56,932 nucleotides of DNA from Lawsonibacter sp900766145 (GTDB taxonomy: Bacteria; Bacillota; Clostridia; Oscillospirales; Oscillospiraceae). Position numbers and translations under genes: made by a program. This document shows positions 41,526 through 50,759 of the stretch, in pieces; the first letter of the stretch is position 1, and every line of letters starts with the position of its first letter. The DNA lies in assembly GCF_030372275.1 (NCBI RefSeq), contig NZ_JAUDDJ010000018.1; one strand, given 5' to 3'. The notes beneath the pieces were generated by a model. That model had not been told where the DNA came from. It saw only the letters and a list, made by a program, of their open reading frames with translations, and searched no databases.

Positions 41526-42647
41526 ATGAATATCCTCTTTACTTGCGGCGGTACTGCCGGACATGTGAACCCGGCGGTGGCCCTGGCCCGCATTTTTCAG
41601 GAGCGCAATCCCGGCTGCCGGGTGCTGTTCGTGGGAGCGGACGGAGGGATGGAGACCCGACTGGTGCCCAAGGAGGGCTACCCCATCCAGACGGTGACCA
41701 TCACCAACTTCCACCGCTCTCTGGCTCCTGCCGATATCGCCCACAATCTGGGCACGCTGGTGAACATGCAGAAGTCCAAGAAGCAGGCCCAGCGCATTTT
41801 GGATGAGTTCCAGCCCGACCTGGTGGTGGGTACCGGCGGCTATGCCTCCTTCCCTGTGGTAAAGGAGGCTGCCCGGCGGCACATCCCCACCGCCGTCCAC
41901 GAGTCCAACGCCGTCCCCGGACTGACCACCAAGGCCCTGTCCAAGGTGGTGGACTGTGTGATGGTGGGCTTTGAGGAGAGCCGGGCCCACTACGATAACC
42001 CCGACAAGGTGGTGGTTACCGGCACCCCCGTGCGGGGCGACTTCTTCCGCTACACCCGCCAGGAGGCACGCAAGCAGCTGGGGATCGAGGACAACCGGCC
42101 CCTGCTGCTGTCCTACTGGGGCTCTCTGGGCGCGGAGGTGATGAACCGCCAGATGGTGGACTTCATCGCCAAGGAGTGCTATGAGGGCGCTCCCTTCCGC
42201 CACATCCACGGTGCGGGCCGAGATTTCTCCTGGATGCAGGAGGAGCTGCTGCGCCGGGGGCTGAAGCTGGGGGACAACGGGGTGGAGGTCCGGGAGTATA
42301 TCTACGATATGCCTCTGGTGATGGCCGCCGCCGACGTGGTTTTGTGCCGGGCAGGTGCCTCCACTATCTCGGAGCTCACCGCCATCGCCAAGCCCGCCAT
42401 TCTGGTGCCCTCCCCCAACGTCACCGCTAACCACCAGGAGAAAAATGCCCGGGTGCTCTCCGACCAGGGCGCGGCGGTGCTGCTGCTGGAGAAGGACTGC
42501 CAGGGGGACGAGCTCTACGAGCAGGCCGAGGCCCTGCTGCGGGACCGCTCCCGCCGGGACGACATGATCCGGGCGCTGACCAACATGGCGGTGCCCGATG
42601 CGGGAGAAAAGATCTATATCACCCTGCGCTCTCTGATGCGGGGTTGA
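41526..42647 (+). CDS. murG: UDP-GlcNAc:lipid I GlcNAc transferase
   Basis: This 373-residue peripheral membrane GT28 enzyme makes lipid II. The N-terminal glycine-rich loop reads FTCGGTAGHVNPAVALA, followed by VGTGGYASFPVVKEAARRHI. The UDP-GlcNAc site includes CRAGASTISELTAIAKPAIL and the PSPNVTANHQEKNA stretch. A conserved glycine loop usually GGSxGA is here written WGSLGAEVMN. Family length is typical. The ribosome site GAGGTGG precedes the ATG, 33 nt after ftsW. Confidence 0.96.
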   Translation: MNILFTCGGTAGHVNPAVALARIFQERNPGCRVLFVGADGGMETRLVPKEGYPIQTVTITNFHRSLAPADIAHNLGTLVNMQKSKKQAQRILDEFQPDLVVGTGGYASFPVVKEAARRHIPTAVHESNAVPGLTTKALSKVVDCVMVGFEESRAHYDNPDKVVVTGTPVRGDFFRYTRQEARKQLGIEDNRPLLLSYWGSLGAEVMNRQMVDFIAKECYEGAPFRHIHGAGRDFSWMQEELLRRGLKLGDNGVEVREYIYDMPLVMAAADVVLCRAGASTISELTAIAKPAILVPSPNVTANHQEKNARVLSDQGAAVLLLEKDCQGDELYEQAEALLRDRSRRDDMIRALTNMAVPDAGEKIYITLRSLMRG

Positions 42648-42671
42648 AACCACTTTTTTGATGTTTGCATA

Positions 42672-42706
42672 GGATAGCCTGAACGAAATGAAGTTGGAGG
42701 CTATCC
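42672..42706 (+). promoter_or_regulatory. Hairpin that can mask the murA ribosome site
   Basis: GGATAGCC (42672-42679) pairs perfectly with GGCTATCC (42699-42706), ending 1 nt before the murA ATG and overlapping the end of the GGAGG ribosome site. It is a candidate translational control element. Confidence 0.5.
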
Positions 42707-42707
42707 C

Positions 42708-44048
42708 ATGAGCATGTATGAAATCCAAGGCGGCAGGCCGCTGGGCGGGCGGCTGAGGGTCCAGGGGGCCAAGAACAGTGTTCTTCCCCTGCTGGCCGCC
42801 GCGCTGCTGGCTCCGGGCCAGAGCGTGATCCATAATTGCCCTGATCTGTCCGACGTGTCCGCCACGCTGGATATTCTGGACCTGCTGGGCTGCCGTGTAG
42901 CCCGGGAGGGGAAGACCGTGACCGTGGACGCGACCGCCCTGCGGGGCAGCGCCATCCCGGAGCGGCTGATGCGGGAGATGCGCTCCTCGGTGATTTTTCT
43001 GGGGGCGCTGCTGGCCCGCACGGGGAGCGCCAAGCTGTGCTACCCCGGAGGCTGTGAGCTGGGGCCCCGGCCCATCGACCTGCACCTGGCCGCCCTGCGG
43101 GGGCTGGGGGCAGAGATCCGGGAGGAGGGGGAGTGCCTCACCTGTACCGCGGGCCGCGGCCTGCGGGGAGCGCGCATCCACCTGCCCTTCCCAAGCGTAG
43201 GGGCTACCGAGAACGCCATGCTGTGCGCCTGCGGAGCCCAGGGGGTCACCACCCTGGTGGGGGCCGCCCGGGAGCCGGAGATCGTAGACCTGGAGCGCTT
43301 CCTCAATAAGCTGGGGGCACGGGTGTCTGGAGCAGGCACGCCGGTGGTCACCATTGAAGGGGGGCGTCCCCTCCACGGCGCGGAGCATACGGTAATGGGC
43401 GACCGCATTGTGGCCGCCACCTGGCTGTGCGCCTGTGGGGCGGCCGGGGGCGAGATCGCCCTGACCGGCGTGGAGCTCGGCTCCCTGGACACGGTGCTCT
43501 CCTGCCTGGAGCAGGCGGGGGGACGGCTCGAGTGCGCGGGAGAGGAAATCCGCTTCCGGAGCACAGGACCGCTCCGGGGCATCGCGCCGGTACATACCGC
43601 CCCCTACCCCGGTTTTCCCACCGACGCCCAGGCCATCCTGATGGCCGCACTGGCAGGGGGAAGGGGCCAGACCTTGTTTGTGGAAAATATGTTTGAGAGC
43701 CGATACCGCCACGTGCCCGAGCTTCAGCGCATGGGGGCGGATATCCGGGTGCGGGGCCGCTGTGCCGTGGTGACAGGCAGTCCCCTCCACGGTCAGCGGG
43801 TAGAGAGCACCGACCTGCGGGGCGGGGCCGCGCTGGTGGTAGCCGCCCTGGGGGCGGAGGGGACCACTCAGGTGACCCGGCTGAGCCACATCCGCCGGGG
43901 CTATCAGGATATGGAGGGAACTCTTCGGCAGCTGGGAGCGGACATCCGCCTGCTCCCTACAAACAGAGATACAGGAGAAGACCATGGCATCTGTGAGACA
44001 CAACCGAAAGCGAAAACGGCGCCGAAGCCGGCTTGGCATACTCTTTAA
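42708..44048 (+). CDS. murA: UDP-GlcNAc 1-carboxyvinyltransferase
   Basis: This 446-residue enzyme transfers enolpyruvate from PEP to UDP-GlcNAc, the first committed step of peptidoglycan synthesis and target of fosfomycin. The catalytic cysteine is Cys116 in YPGGCELGPRPIDLH, so fosfomycin sensitivity is expected at this residue. Other signatures are GAKNSVLPLLAAALL and ESRYRHVPELQRMGADI. The last 25 residues go beyond the normal end and overlap ftsQ by 65 nt. Third-position GC is very high. A second murA copy elsewhere is usual in Firmicutes. Confidence 0.95.
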   Translation: MSMYEIQGGRPLGGRLRVQGAKNSVLPLLAAALLAPGQSVIHNCPDLSDVSATLDILDLLGCRVAREGKTVTVDATALRGSAIPERLMREMRSSVIFLGALLARTGSAKLCYPGGCELGPRPIDLHLAALRGLGAEIREEGECLTCTAGRGLRGARIHLPFPSVGATENAMLCACGAQGVTTLVGAAREPEIVDLERFLNKLGARVSGAGTPVVTIEGGRPLHGAEHTVMGDRIVAATWLCACGAAGGEIALTGVELGSLDTVLSCLEQAGGRLECAGEEIRFRSTGPLRGIAPVHTAPYPGFPTDAQAILMAALAGGRGQTLFVENMFESRYRHVPELQRMGADIRVRGRCAVVTGSPLHGQRVESTDLRGGAALVVAALGAEGTTQVTRLSHIRRGYQDMEGTLRQLGADIRLLPTNRDTGEDHGICETQPKAKTAPKPAWHTL

Positions 44049-44823
44049 GCTGTTATGCCTAGCGGCTCTGGTGGCTGCGCTTACCTTTGGCGCTACGGTG
44101 TTCTTCCAGGTGGAGACCCTGGCGGTGACAGGCAACAGCCGCTACACCCAGGAGGAGATCATTGCCGCCTCCGGGGTGCAGGTGGGAGATAACCTGTTTC
44201 GGATGAATAAAAAACAGATTTCTCAGCAGATCCTGCGCCAGCTGCCCTATGTGGAGTCGGTGTCCATCCTGCGGGGACTGCCCAGCACCATCACCTTCCA
44301 GGTGACTGAGTGGGATGCGGTGGCTCAGGTAGAGGTGTATGCCCAGGGACAGACGCAGGAGAGCGGCAGCGAGGAGGAGACACAGCAGGCTGCGGCCCAG
44401 GAGGCCTGGCTCATCAGCGTGGGCGGCAAACTGCTGGAGCCGGTCTCGGCCTCTCACACTGCATCCATCTCGGTGACCGGGATCACCGCCCTGGCGCCCC
44501 AGGCGGGCTCCATGCTGGCGGTGCCCCAGGATCAGCAGGGCAAACTCACCGCCCTGACGAATGTATTGCAGCAGCTCCAGGAGCAGAACATGATGGGCCG
44601 GGTCTCCAGCATCGACTTGACCCATACCTCCTATATGCTGCTGCGGCTGGATGGGAGCATCGATGCCAAGCTCCCCCTCACCGGGGACACAGCCTACTAT
44701 CTCCGGGCGCTGAATGCCGCCGTGGAGGAGGAGAACCGCCGTCGAGGCGGTCAGGCGGTGGGTACTATGGATCTTACCCAGAAGGAGTATACGGCGATTT
44801 TTACCCCGGCCGAGGGAAGCTGA
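43984..44823 (+). CDS. ftsQ: FtsQ/DivIB-type cell division protein
   Basis: This 279-residue bitopic protein has a very basic cytoplasmic N-terminus (RHNRKRKRRRSR), one helix (about 20-40) and a periplasm-facing POTRA domain (about 43-112; FFQVETLAVTGNSRYTQEEI). A beta domain with an acidic Gln/Glu insert (about 120-140) follows. It organises FtsL and DivIC in the divisome. AGGAGA precedes the ATG. The start lies inside the murA frame, a 65-nt overlap, so translation of both is tied. Confidence 0.9.
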   Translation: MASVRHNRKRKRRRSRLGILFKLLCLAALVAALTFGATVFFQVETLAVTGNSRYTQEEIIAASGVQVGDNLFRMNKKQISQQILRQLPYVESVSILRGLPSTITFQVTEWDAVAQVEVYAQGQTQESGSEEETQQAAAQEAWLISVGGKLLEPVSASHTASISVTGITALAPQAGSMLAVPQDQQGKLTALTNVLQQLQEQNMMGRVSSIDLTHTSYMLLRLDGSIDAKLPLTGDTAYYLRALNAAVEEENRRRGGQAVGTMDLTQKEYTAIFTPAEGS

Positions 44824-44856
44824 GGGTGAAGAACGTATATTTTCCAACTTTTTCTC

Positions 44857-44885
44857 TTGACCTGCCGGAAAAAGAGCGATACAAT
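44857..44885 (+). promoter_or_regulatory. Sigma-A promoter of ftsZ
   Basis: TTGACC, 17 nt, TACAAT (44880-44885), a strong promoter inside the dcw cluster that lets ftsZ be expressed apart from the upstream genes. Confidence 0.85.
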
Positions 44886-44886
44886 G

Positions 44887-44907
44887 AATCAAGATATAGT
44901 CTTGATT
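44887..44907. promoter_or_regulatory. Inverted repeat at the ftsZ transcription start
   Basis: AATCAAGA and TCTTGATT flank TATAG exactly where transcription from the ftsZ promoter should begin. Either an operator or a 5'-terminal RNA hairpin. Confidence 0.55.
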
Positions 44908-44980
44908 CTGCATCCGCTCACAATTGCTTGTTTCTGGGCGTTTGTGGCGGAGTTTCATTTTATACTTAGGAGGAACGACA

Positions 44981-46132
<1,152 letters not shown>

Positions 46133-46152
46133 TTACGCCTTACAACAGGTTT

Positions 46153-46187
46153 GCCCCGGAGAAGTTCCTCTTCTCCGGGGCTTTTTG
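46153..46187 (+). terminator. Terminator of ftsZ and the dcw cluster
   Basis: A 12-bp stem GCCCCGGAGAAG with its complement and TTCCT loop is followed by TTTTT. Confidence 0.95.
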
Positions 46188-46200
46188 CTGCAAATAAAGC

Positions 46201-46227
46201 CGGGCCGCAGGTCAAACCTGCGGCCCG
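46201..46227 (-). terminator. Terminator of the GT8 gene
   Basis: A 12-bp stem (46201-46212, 46216-46227) with CAA loop contains the gene's stop codon; a U-rich stretch follows on the minus strand. Confidence 0.75.
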
Positions 46228-47060
46228 TATTTATTATTCAGCTTCTTTTGCGGCTGGAACCGGACTAAGTCGGCATATTGCTGCCACACGCAGTCCAGCT
46301 TGCCCAGGTAGTTGGCTTTCCAGGGCTTATTTCGGCCGCAGTAGTGGACAATGGCGCTGTTCTCCAGCACCCAGTCCAGGTCCACCGGGTGGCCGGGAGT
46401 GAGCAGAGCGGCGGTGAGCAGCCGCTCCGTCATATTGTACCGCCAGGGGTTCAGGCGCAGGATGCGGTCGCCGTACAGGGCGCTGATCACGTCCTGGTCG
46501 GGGAGAAGAAGGGTCTTGCGGTGGGCCTGAACGTAGTCCAGCACCGGCTGAATCTGCTGTTCCCGGCGCAGAACTGGCAAGTTCATCAGCAGCACCCCGG
46601 AGTTGATGTAGGGGCCGGGGTTCTCCGACTGGAGCCGGATGGCGTTGAACTTCTCCATCCCCTTGGCCACGTGGCTGGCCGCGGCAAAGAAGTATTCCTC
46701 CAAAGGCAGCTCCCACAGGCTGTCCAGGGGGTGGTTTACTACCAGGTCCGGGTCCAGATAGAGTACCCGCTCCAGGTCCTGGGGAAGCTGAAAGGCGGCA
46801 AAGATGCGGTCGTACATCTCCATGGGGTAGCGGTCGGTGGTGGGAGCCTGGGGCAGCAGATGGGGGTCGGCGGCCACGGGGACCAGGGTGAGAGCCGCTT
46901 CGTCCACCGAGCACTCCAGGGCGGTGATGTCTTCCGCCGTGAGAGAGCGGTGGAGGACAAAGACCCGCATAGGGGTGCCGGGGTGCTGGCAGACCAGGCT
47001 TTTAAGCATCACAGATAGGGGGTAGAGGTAGGCGCGGTTGACGGTGACTAAGATATCCAT
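46212..47060 (-). CDS. Glycosyltransferase family 8
   Basis: This 282-residue cytoplasmic enzyme has the GT8 fold: MDILVTVNRAYLYPLSVMLKSL at the N-terminus, the metal-binding DxD motif in VLYLDPDLVV (about 97-106), NSGVLLMNLPVL and a C-terminal IVHYCGRNKPWK where the His is the third metal ligand. Family members transfer galactose or glucose to cell surface glycans or lipids. It stands alone with a TTGTTC-17-TATAAT promoter. The acceptor is unknown. Confidence 0.92.
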   Translation of the reverse strand: MDILVTVNRAYLYPLSVMLKSLVCQHPGTPMRVFVLHRSLTAEDITALECSVDEAALTLVPVAADPHLLPQAPTTDRYPMEMYDRIFAAFQLPQDLERVLYLDPDLVVNHPLDSLWELPLEEYFFAAASHVAKGMEKFNAIRLQSENPGPYINSGVLLMNLPVLRREQQIQPVLDYVQAHRKTLLLPDQDVISALYGDRILRLNPWRYNMTERLLTAALLTPGHPVDLDWVLENSAIVHYCGRNKPWKANYLGKLDCVWQQYADLVRFQPQKKLNNKYGPQV

Positions 47061-47098
47061 GGAGATCCCTTTCTATATAGTTCTTAATTGTACTACGT

Positions 47099-47127
47099 AT
47101 TATACGCAGAATCAGCATAGAGAACAA
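47099..47127 (-). promoter_or_regulatory. Sigma-A promoter of the GT8 gene
   Basis: Minus strand TTGTTC, 17 nt, TATAAT. Confidence 0.8.
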
Positions 47128-47138
47128 GAGGAAATATA

Positions 47139-47162
47139 AGAAAAGACGGGGCTTGCGCCCCG
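47139..47162 (-). terminator. Terminator of the coiled-coil protein gene
   Basis: On the minus strand CGGGGC GCAA GCCCCG is followed by TCTTTTCTTA. Confidence 0.85.
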
Positions 47163-47179
47163 CCTTACGCGGTTATGGA

Positions 47180-47596
47180 TTATTCCTTGGGCTGCTCCTC
47201 GTCGGCAGCGGGGGCCTCAGCGGCGGGCTCCTCGGGGACAATGTCCGCCTCGGTGACGTCGCTCTCGGGCTCCTGAGCGGCCTCAGGGGTCACGTCGATG
47301 ATCTCGCCCTCCGCCTCAGCGGTGGCCTTGAGCTCCGCGATGCGGTCGTTGTTGGTCTCAATCGCGGCACGGGCGGCGGTGATCTTCTCACAGGCGGCGG
47401 CATAAGCCCCGTCGGGAGTGGCGCCGTGCTCGGCGTAATACAGCTTGCCCAGCTCCACATAGGCCTTCTTGATGGTGTCTTCCTCGGCCATGTTGGAGGC
47501 CTTCAGCTTGGCAATCTCCGCCAGACGCTTGGACGTGGCCACAACGGACTGGGCCAGGTCGGTTGCTCTCTCCTGGAGATCATTGATAAAATCCAT
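47180..47596 (-). CDS. Coiled-coil protein of unknown function
   Basis: This 138-residue soluble protein has an alpha-helical N-terminal part (1-60; DFINDLQERATDLAQSVVAT), a middle helix near residues 60-100 and an acidic, Pro/Ala/Glu-rich disordered tail. It resembles small clostridial proteins found as serine-threonine-like or zinc-ribbon-lacking companions, but I do not recognise a named family. AAGGAGG precedes the ATG and it has its own promoter and terminator, so it is surely expressed. The function is unknown. Confidence 0.85.
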   Translation of the reverse strand: MDFINDLQERATDLAQSVVATSKRLAEIAKLKASNMAEEDTIKKAYVELGKLYYAEHGATPDGAYAAACEKITAARAAIETNNDRIAELKATAEAEGEIIDVTPEAAQEPESDVTEADIVPEEPAAEAPAADEEQPKE

Positions 47597-47638
47597 GGTA
47601 GTACCTCCTTGAAATACGGTCTCCCGTTTACTGAGCCC

Positions 47639-47667
47639 ATTTTAGCGTATTTCCTCCCCCCACGCAA
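47639..47667 (-). promoter_or_regulatory. Sigma-A promoter of the coiled-coil protein gene
   Basis: Minus strand TTGCGT, 17 nt, TAAAAT. Confidence 0.75.
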
Positions 47668-47720
47668 GGACCTGATGTTGGATTTAATGGTTTTTTTAAG
47701 TTTACTAAGGGGAGATTTCA

Positions 47721-47754
47721 GAAAGGGCCCCGGTGGAAAAACCACCGGGGCCCT
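47721..47754 (-). terminator. Terminator of the uracil permease gene
   Basis: A 13-bp GC-rich stem with an A/T loop lies 18 nt past the stop; on the minus strand it is followed by TTTC. Confidence 0.8.
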
Positions 47755-47771
47755 GGAGCTGAGATAGGGGA

Positions 47772-49136
47772 TCAGACCTTGAAGTTGACGGCGGTGTCGC
47801 CCTTCTCGTCGTGGCCGAATTCGTAGTCCTTGCCGGGGAGAATGGCGTTGAGCACGATACCGGTGATGGCGGCCACAGCCAGGCCGGACAGGCTGATGGT
47901 GGCCTCGCCCACCTGGAAGCTCACCGCGCCGGAGTAGTTGATGCCGATGGCCAGCACCATGATGAGGGCGGCAATGATGACGTTACGGCTGTTGGTGAAG
48001 TCCACCTGGTTCTCCACCACGTTGCGCACGCCCACGGCGGAGATCATGCCGTAGAGCACCATGGACACGCCGCCCATGGTAGCGGTGGGCATGGCGGACA
48101 CCAGGGCCGCAAACTTGGGGGAGAAGGAGAACAGAATAGCCAGGCCGGCGGCGATGCGGATGACCCGGGGGTCGTAGACCTTGCTCAGAGCCAGCACGCC
48201 GGTGTTCTCACCGTAGGTGGTGTTGGCGGGGGCGCCGAAGATAGAGGCCAGGGAGGTGGCCAGACCGTCGCCCAGCAGAGTGCGGTGGAAGCCGGGGTCC
48301 TGGAGGTAGTTGCGCTCACAGGTGGAGGAGATGGCGCACATATCGCCGATGTGCTCCACCATGGTGGCCAGGGACAGGGGCATGATGGTCACCGCGGCGG
48401 TGAGCAGCAGACCGGTGTCCAGGTCGGGGCGGCTGAACAGACCGAAGAGGGTGTCTTCAAACTGGAAGGGCAGTCCGATCCAGGGGGCGTCGGCCAGGGC
48501 CTGGAGCTTGGCGGGGTCCATGGTGTGCATGCCGGTGACCTGGCAGATAACAGCCACGCCGTAGGAGCCTACCACACCCAGCAGGATGGGGATGATCTTC
48601 ACCATGCCCTTGCCCCAGATGTTGCAGCCCACCACGATGGCGATGGCGATAAGGGCAATGGCCCAGTTGTCCCGGCAGTTGGTGATGGCGGTGGAGGAGA
48701 GGGTCAGGCCGATGCAGATAATGACCGGGCCGGTGACGATGGGGGGGAAGTAGCGCATGACCTTCTTGGTGCCGAATACCTTAAAGAGAGCGGACAGAAT
48801 GACGTACATGAGACCGGCCAGCATCACGCCGAAGCAGGCGTAGGGAAGCATCTGGGTGTTGGCACTGCCGTCCTCCAGCATGGGGGCGATGGCCTGATAG
48901 CCGCCGATGAAGGCGAAAGAGGAGCCCAGGAAGGCGGGGACCTTCCGCTTGGTGATAAAGTGGAACAGCAGAGTGCCCAGGCCTGCGAAGAGCAGGGTGG
49001 CGGATACGCTCAGTCCTGTGAGGGCGGGCACCAGCACGGTGGCACCGAACATGGCAAACATGTGCTGCACGCCCAGGATGAACATCTTGGCCCGGCCCAG
49101 CTGCCGGGCGTCATAAATGGCTTGGTTTTGCGGCAT
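47772..49136 (-). CDS. uraA: Uracil/xanthine permease (NCS2 family)
   Basis: This 454-residue proton-coupled nucleobase transporter has about 14 helices. FAMFGATVLVPALTGLSVSA and the substrate motif SSFAFIGGYQAIAPM resemble UraA/PyrP rather than purine permeases. Further conserved parts are FGAPANTTYGENTGVLALSKV and GGVSMVLYGMISAVGVRNVV. The ATG at 49136 follows AAGGGAG; an in-frame start at 49163 lies past that site. Its leader contains a translated U-rich short frame and an intrinsic terminator, suggesting pyrimidine-sensitive attenuation, which supports a uracil role. Confidence 0.92.
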   Translation of the reverse strand: MPQNQAIYDARQLGRAKMFILGVQHMFAMFGATVLVPALTGLSVSATLLFAGLGTLLFHFITKRKVPAFLGSSFAFIGGYQAIAPMLEDGSANTQMLPYACFGVMLAGLMYVILSALFKVFGTKKVMRYFPPIVTGPVIICIGLTLSSTAITNCRDNWAIALIAIAIVVGCNIWGKGMVKIIPILLGVVGSYGVAVICQVTGMHTMDPAKLQALADAPWIGLPFQFEDTLFGLFSRPDLDTGLLLTAAVTIMPLSLATMVEHIGDMCAISSTCERNYLQDPGFHRTLLGDGLATSLASIFGAPANTTYGENTGVLALSKVYDPRVIRIAAGLAILFSFSPKFAALVSAMPTATMGGVSMVLYGMISAVGVRNVVENQVDFTNSRNVIIAALIMVLAIGINYSGAVSFQVGEATISLSGLAVAAITGIVLNAILPGKDYEFGHDEKGDTAVNFKV

Positions 49137-49179
49137 AGTGATTCTCCCTTCTTGTGTACACACAGGCCCAAAAGGCCAT

Positions 49180-49207
49180 AAAAAAAGACAATCGCCCAGC
49201 GATTGTC
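49180..49207 (-). terminator. Attenuator terminator in the uraA leader
   Basis: On the minus strand GACAATCGC TGG GCGATTGTC is followed by seven T, 44 nt before the uraA start codon. Its 5' base overlaps the stop codon of the leader peptide, so a ribosome there would prevent folding. Confidence 0.9.
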
Positions 49208-49259
49208 AAACACAAAAGGAAAAAGGAACTAGAGCACGGCCGGTACGCAGATCGGTCAT
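49206..49259 (-). CDS. Putative 17-residue uraA leader peptide
   Basis: ATG at 49259, six nt after a strong GGAGGGAG ribosome site, encodes MTDLRTGRALVPFSFCV and stops at TGA (49206-49208), which overlaps the first base of the attenuator hairpin. The second half of the frame is very U-rich in RNA (CUUUUUCCUUUUGUGUUU), as in the E. coli pyrBI leader where RNA polymerase slows when UTP is low. It is not similar to known leader peptides I recall. The peptide itself is probably without function; its translation is the sensor. Confidence 0.7.
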   Translation of the reverse strand: MTDLRTGRALVPFSFCV

Positions 49260-49291
49260 GATACTCCCTCCTCTCCTTTTTCTAAACCCGT

Positions 49292-49320
49292 ATCATAGCA
49301 GATTTCCGACAAAAGCGCAA
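49292..49320 (-). promoter_or_regulatory. Sigma-A promoter of uraA
   Basis: Minus strand TTGCGC, 17 nt, TATGAT with TG one nt upstream (extended -10). Transcription should begin about 25 nt before the leader peptide start. Confidence 0.8.
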
Positions 49321-49380
49321 GAGAAAATTTCCCGATTCCTGGGGAAATTGCAGGAATCGAAGGGAAGCGAACGAGGGCGG

Positions 49381-49409
49381 TTGACTTTAGCGAGAAAAAT
49401 GGATAAACT
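49381..49409 (+). promoter_or_regulatory. Sigma-A promoter of lysA
   Basis: TTGACT, 17 nt, TAAACT. The leader is about 55 nt, too short for a lysine riboswitch, and none is visible. Confidence 0.8.
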
Positions 49410-49469
49410 ACAAATGATTTTTATTTGTTTGCAGTCAAACTCTGCCAGAGAAAAAAGGAGCGATGGACC

Positions 49470-50729
49470 GTGAAGAAGCCTTTTGTTACCCTGGAGCAGC
49501 TCCAGGAGATGGTGAAGACCTATCCCACCCCCTTCCACCTCTATGATGAGAAGGGCATCCGGGGAAATGCCCGTGCCCTGCGCCAGGCCTTTGCCTGGAA
49601 TCCCGGCTACACTGAGTATTTTGCCGTGAAGGCCACTCCCAACCCCCAGATCCTGAAGATTCTGAAGGAAGAGGGCTGCGGCGTGGACTGCTCCTCCCTC
49701 ACTGAGCTGATGATGTCTGAGCGCTGCGGGTTCTCCGGGGGACAGATCATGTTCTCCTCCAACGACACCCCTGCCGAGGAGTTCGCTCTGGCCGCCAAGC
49801 TGGGGGCCACCATCAACCTGGACGACATCACCCACATTGACTTTTTGAAGGAGACCATCGGCTACATCCCCAAGAAGATCTCCTGCCGCTTCAATCCCGG
49901 CGGCGTGTTCCAGCTGGGCGAGAGCAAGGAGGGCTTCCAGGTGATGGACAACCCCGGCGACGCCAAGTACGGTATGACTCCCGCCCAGATTACCGAAGCG
50001 TTCAAGCGCCTGAAGGCGGAGGGTGCTGAGGAGTTTGGCATTCACGCCTTCCTGGCCTCCAACACCCTGTCCAACGACTACTACCCCGCCCTGGCCCGCA
50101 TCCTGTTCCAGCTGGCGGTGAAGCTGAAGGAGGAGACCGGAGCTCACATCACCTTTATCAACCTCTCCGGCGGCGTGGGCGTGCCCTACCGCCCTGACCA
50201 GACTGCCAACAACATCGCGGTCATCGGCGAGGGCGTGCGGAAGGCCTATGAGGAGATCCTGGTGCCCGCCGGTATGGGCGACGTGGCCCTGTACACCGAG
50301 CTGGGCCGCTTCATGCTGGCCCCCTATGGCCACCTGATTACCAAGGTGCTCCACTTCAAGCACACCTACAAGGAGTATGTGGGCGTGGACGCCTGCGCGG
50401 CCAACCTGATGCGGCCTGCCATGTATGGAGCTTACCATCACATCACCGTTATGGGCAAAGAGGACGCCCCCTGCGACCACAAGTACGACGTGACCGGCTC
50501 CCTGTGCGAGAACAACGACAAGTTCGCCGTGGACCGTATGCTGCCGGAAATTGAGATCGGTGACCTGCTGGTCATTCACGACACCGGCGCCCACGGCCAC
50601 GCCATGGGCTACCAGTACAACGGCCGCCTGCGCTCTGCCGAGGTGCTGCTCCAGGAGGACGGTTCCACCCGTCTCATCCGCCGGGCCGAGACTCCCGAGG
50701 ACTACTTCGCTACCGCAATTTGGGAGTAA
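49470..50729 (+). CDS. lysA: Diaminopimelate decarboxylase
   Basis: This 419-residue PLP enzyme (fold III) makes L-lysine from meso-DAP. The PLP lysine is Lys54 in YFAVKATPNP; HIDF-like and GGGxG-like binding loops read FINLSGGVGVPYRPDQ. The late substrate Cys site appears as VTGSLCENNDKFA. It starts at GTG 49470, 9 nt after AAAAAAGGAG; a nearby ATG is out of frame. The enzyme is shorter in a loop than Bacillus LysA but complete. Transcribed alone from a strong promoter to a terminator. Confidence 0.93.
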   Translation: MKKPFVTLEQLQEMVKTYPTPFHLYDEKGIRGNARALRQAFAWNPGYTEYFAVKATPNPQILKILKEEGCGVDCSSLTELMMSERCGFSGGQIMFSSNDTPAEEFALAAKLGATINLDDITHIDFLKETIGYIPKKISCRFNPGGVFQLGESKEGFQVMDNPGDAKYGMTPAQITEAFKRLKAEGAEEFGIHAFLASNTLSNDYYPALARILFQLAVKLKEETGAHITFINLSGGVGVPYRPDQTANNIAVIGEGVRKAYEEILVPAGMGDVALYTELGRFMLAPYGHLITKVLHFKHTYKEYVGVDACAANLMRPAMYGAYHHITVMGKEDAPCDHKYDVTGSLCENNDKFAVDRMLPEIEIGDLLVIHDTGAHGHAMGYQYNGRLRSAEVLLQEDGSTRLIRRAETPEDYFATAIWE

Positions 50730-50759
50730 TCCCGGGCATTATAAGTATATCAACGGTTG

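Noticed and set aside
41460..44135. 891-codon minus-strand frame opposite murG, murA and ftsQ
   Set aside because: It covers three well-recognised genes, has no domain motif and shows the same antisense composition bias.
49137..49290. PyrR-binding attenuator before uraA
   Set aside because: No PyrR anti-antiterminator consensus or alternative antiterminator pairing was visible; the translated U-rich leader explains the layout better.
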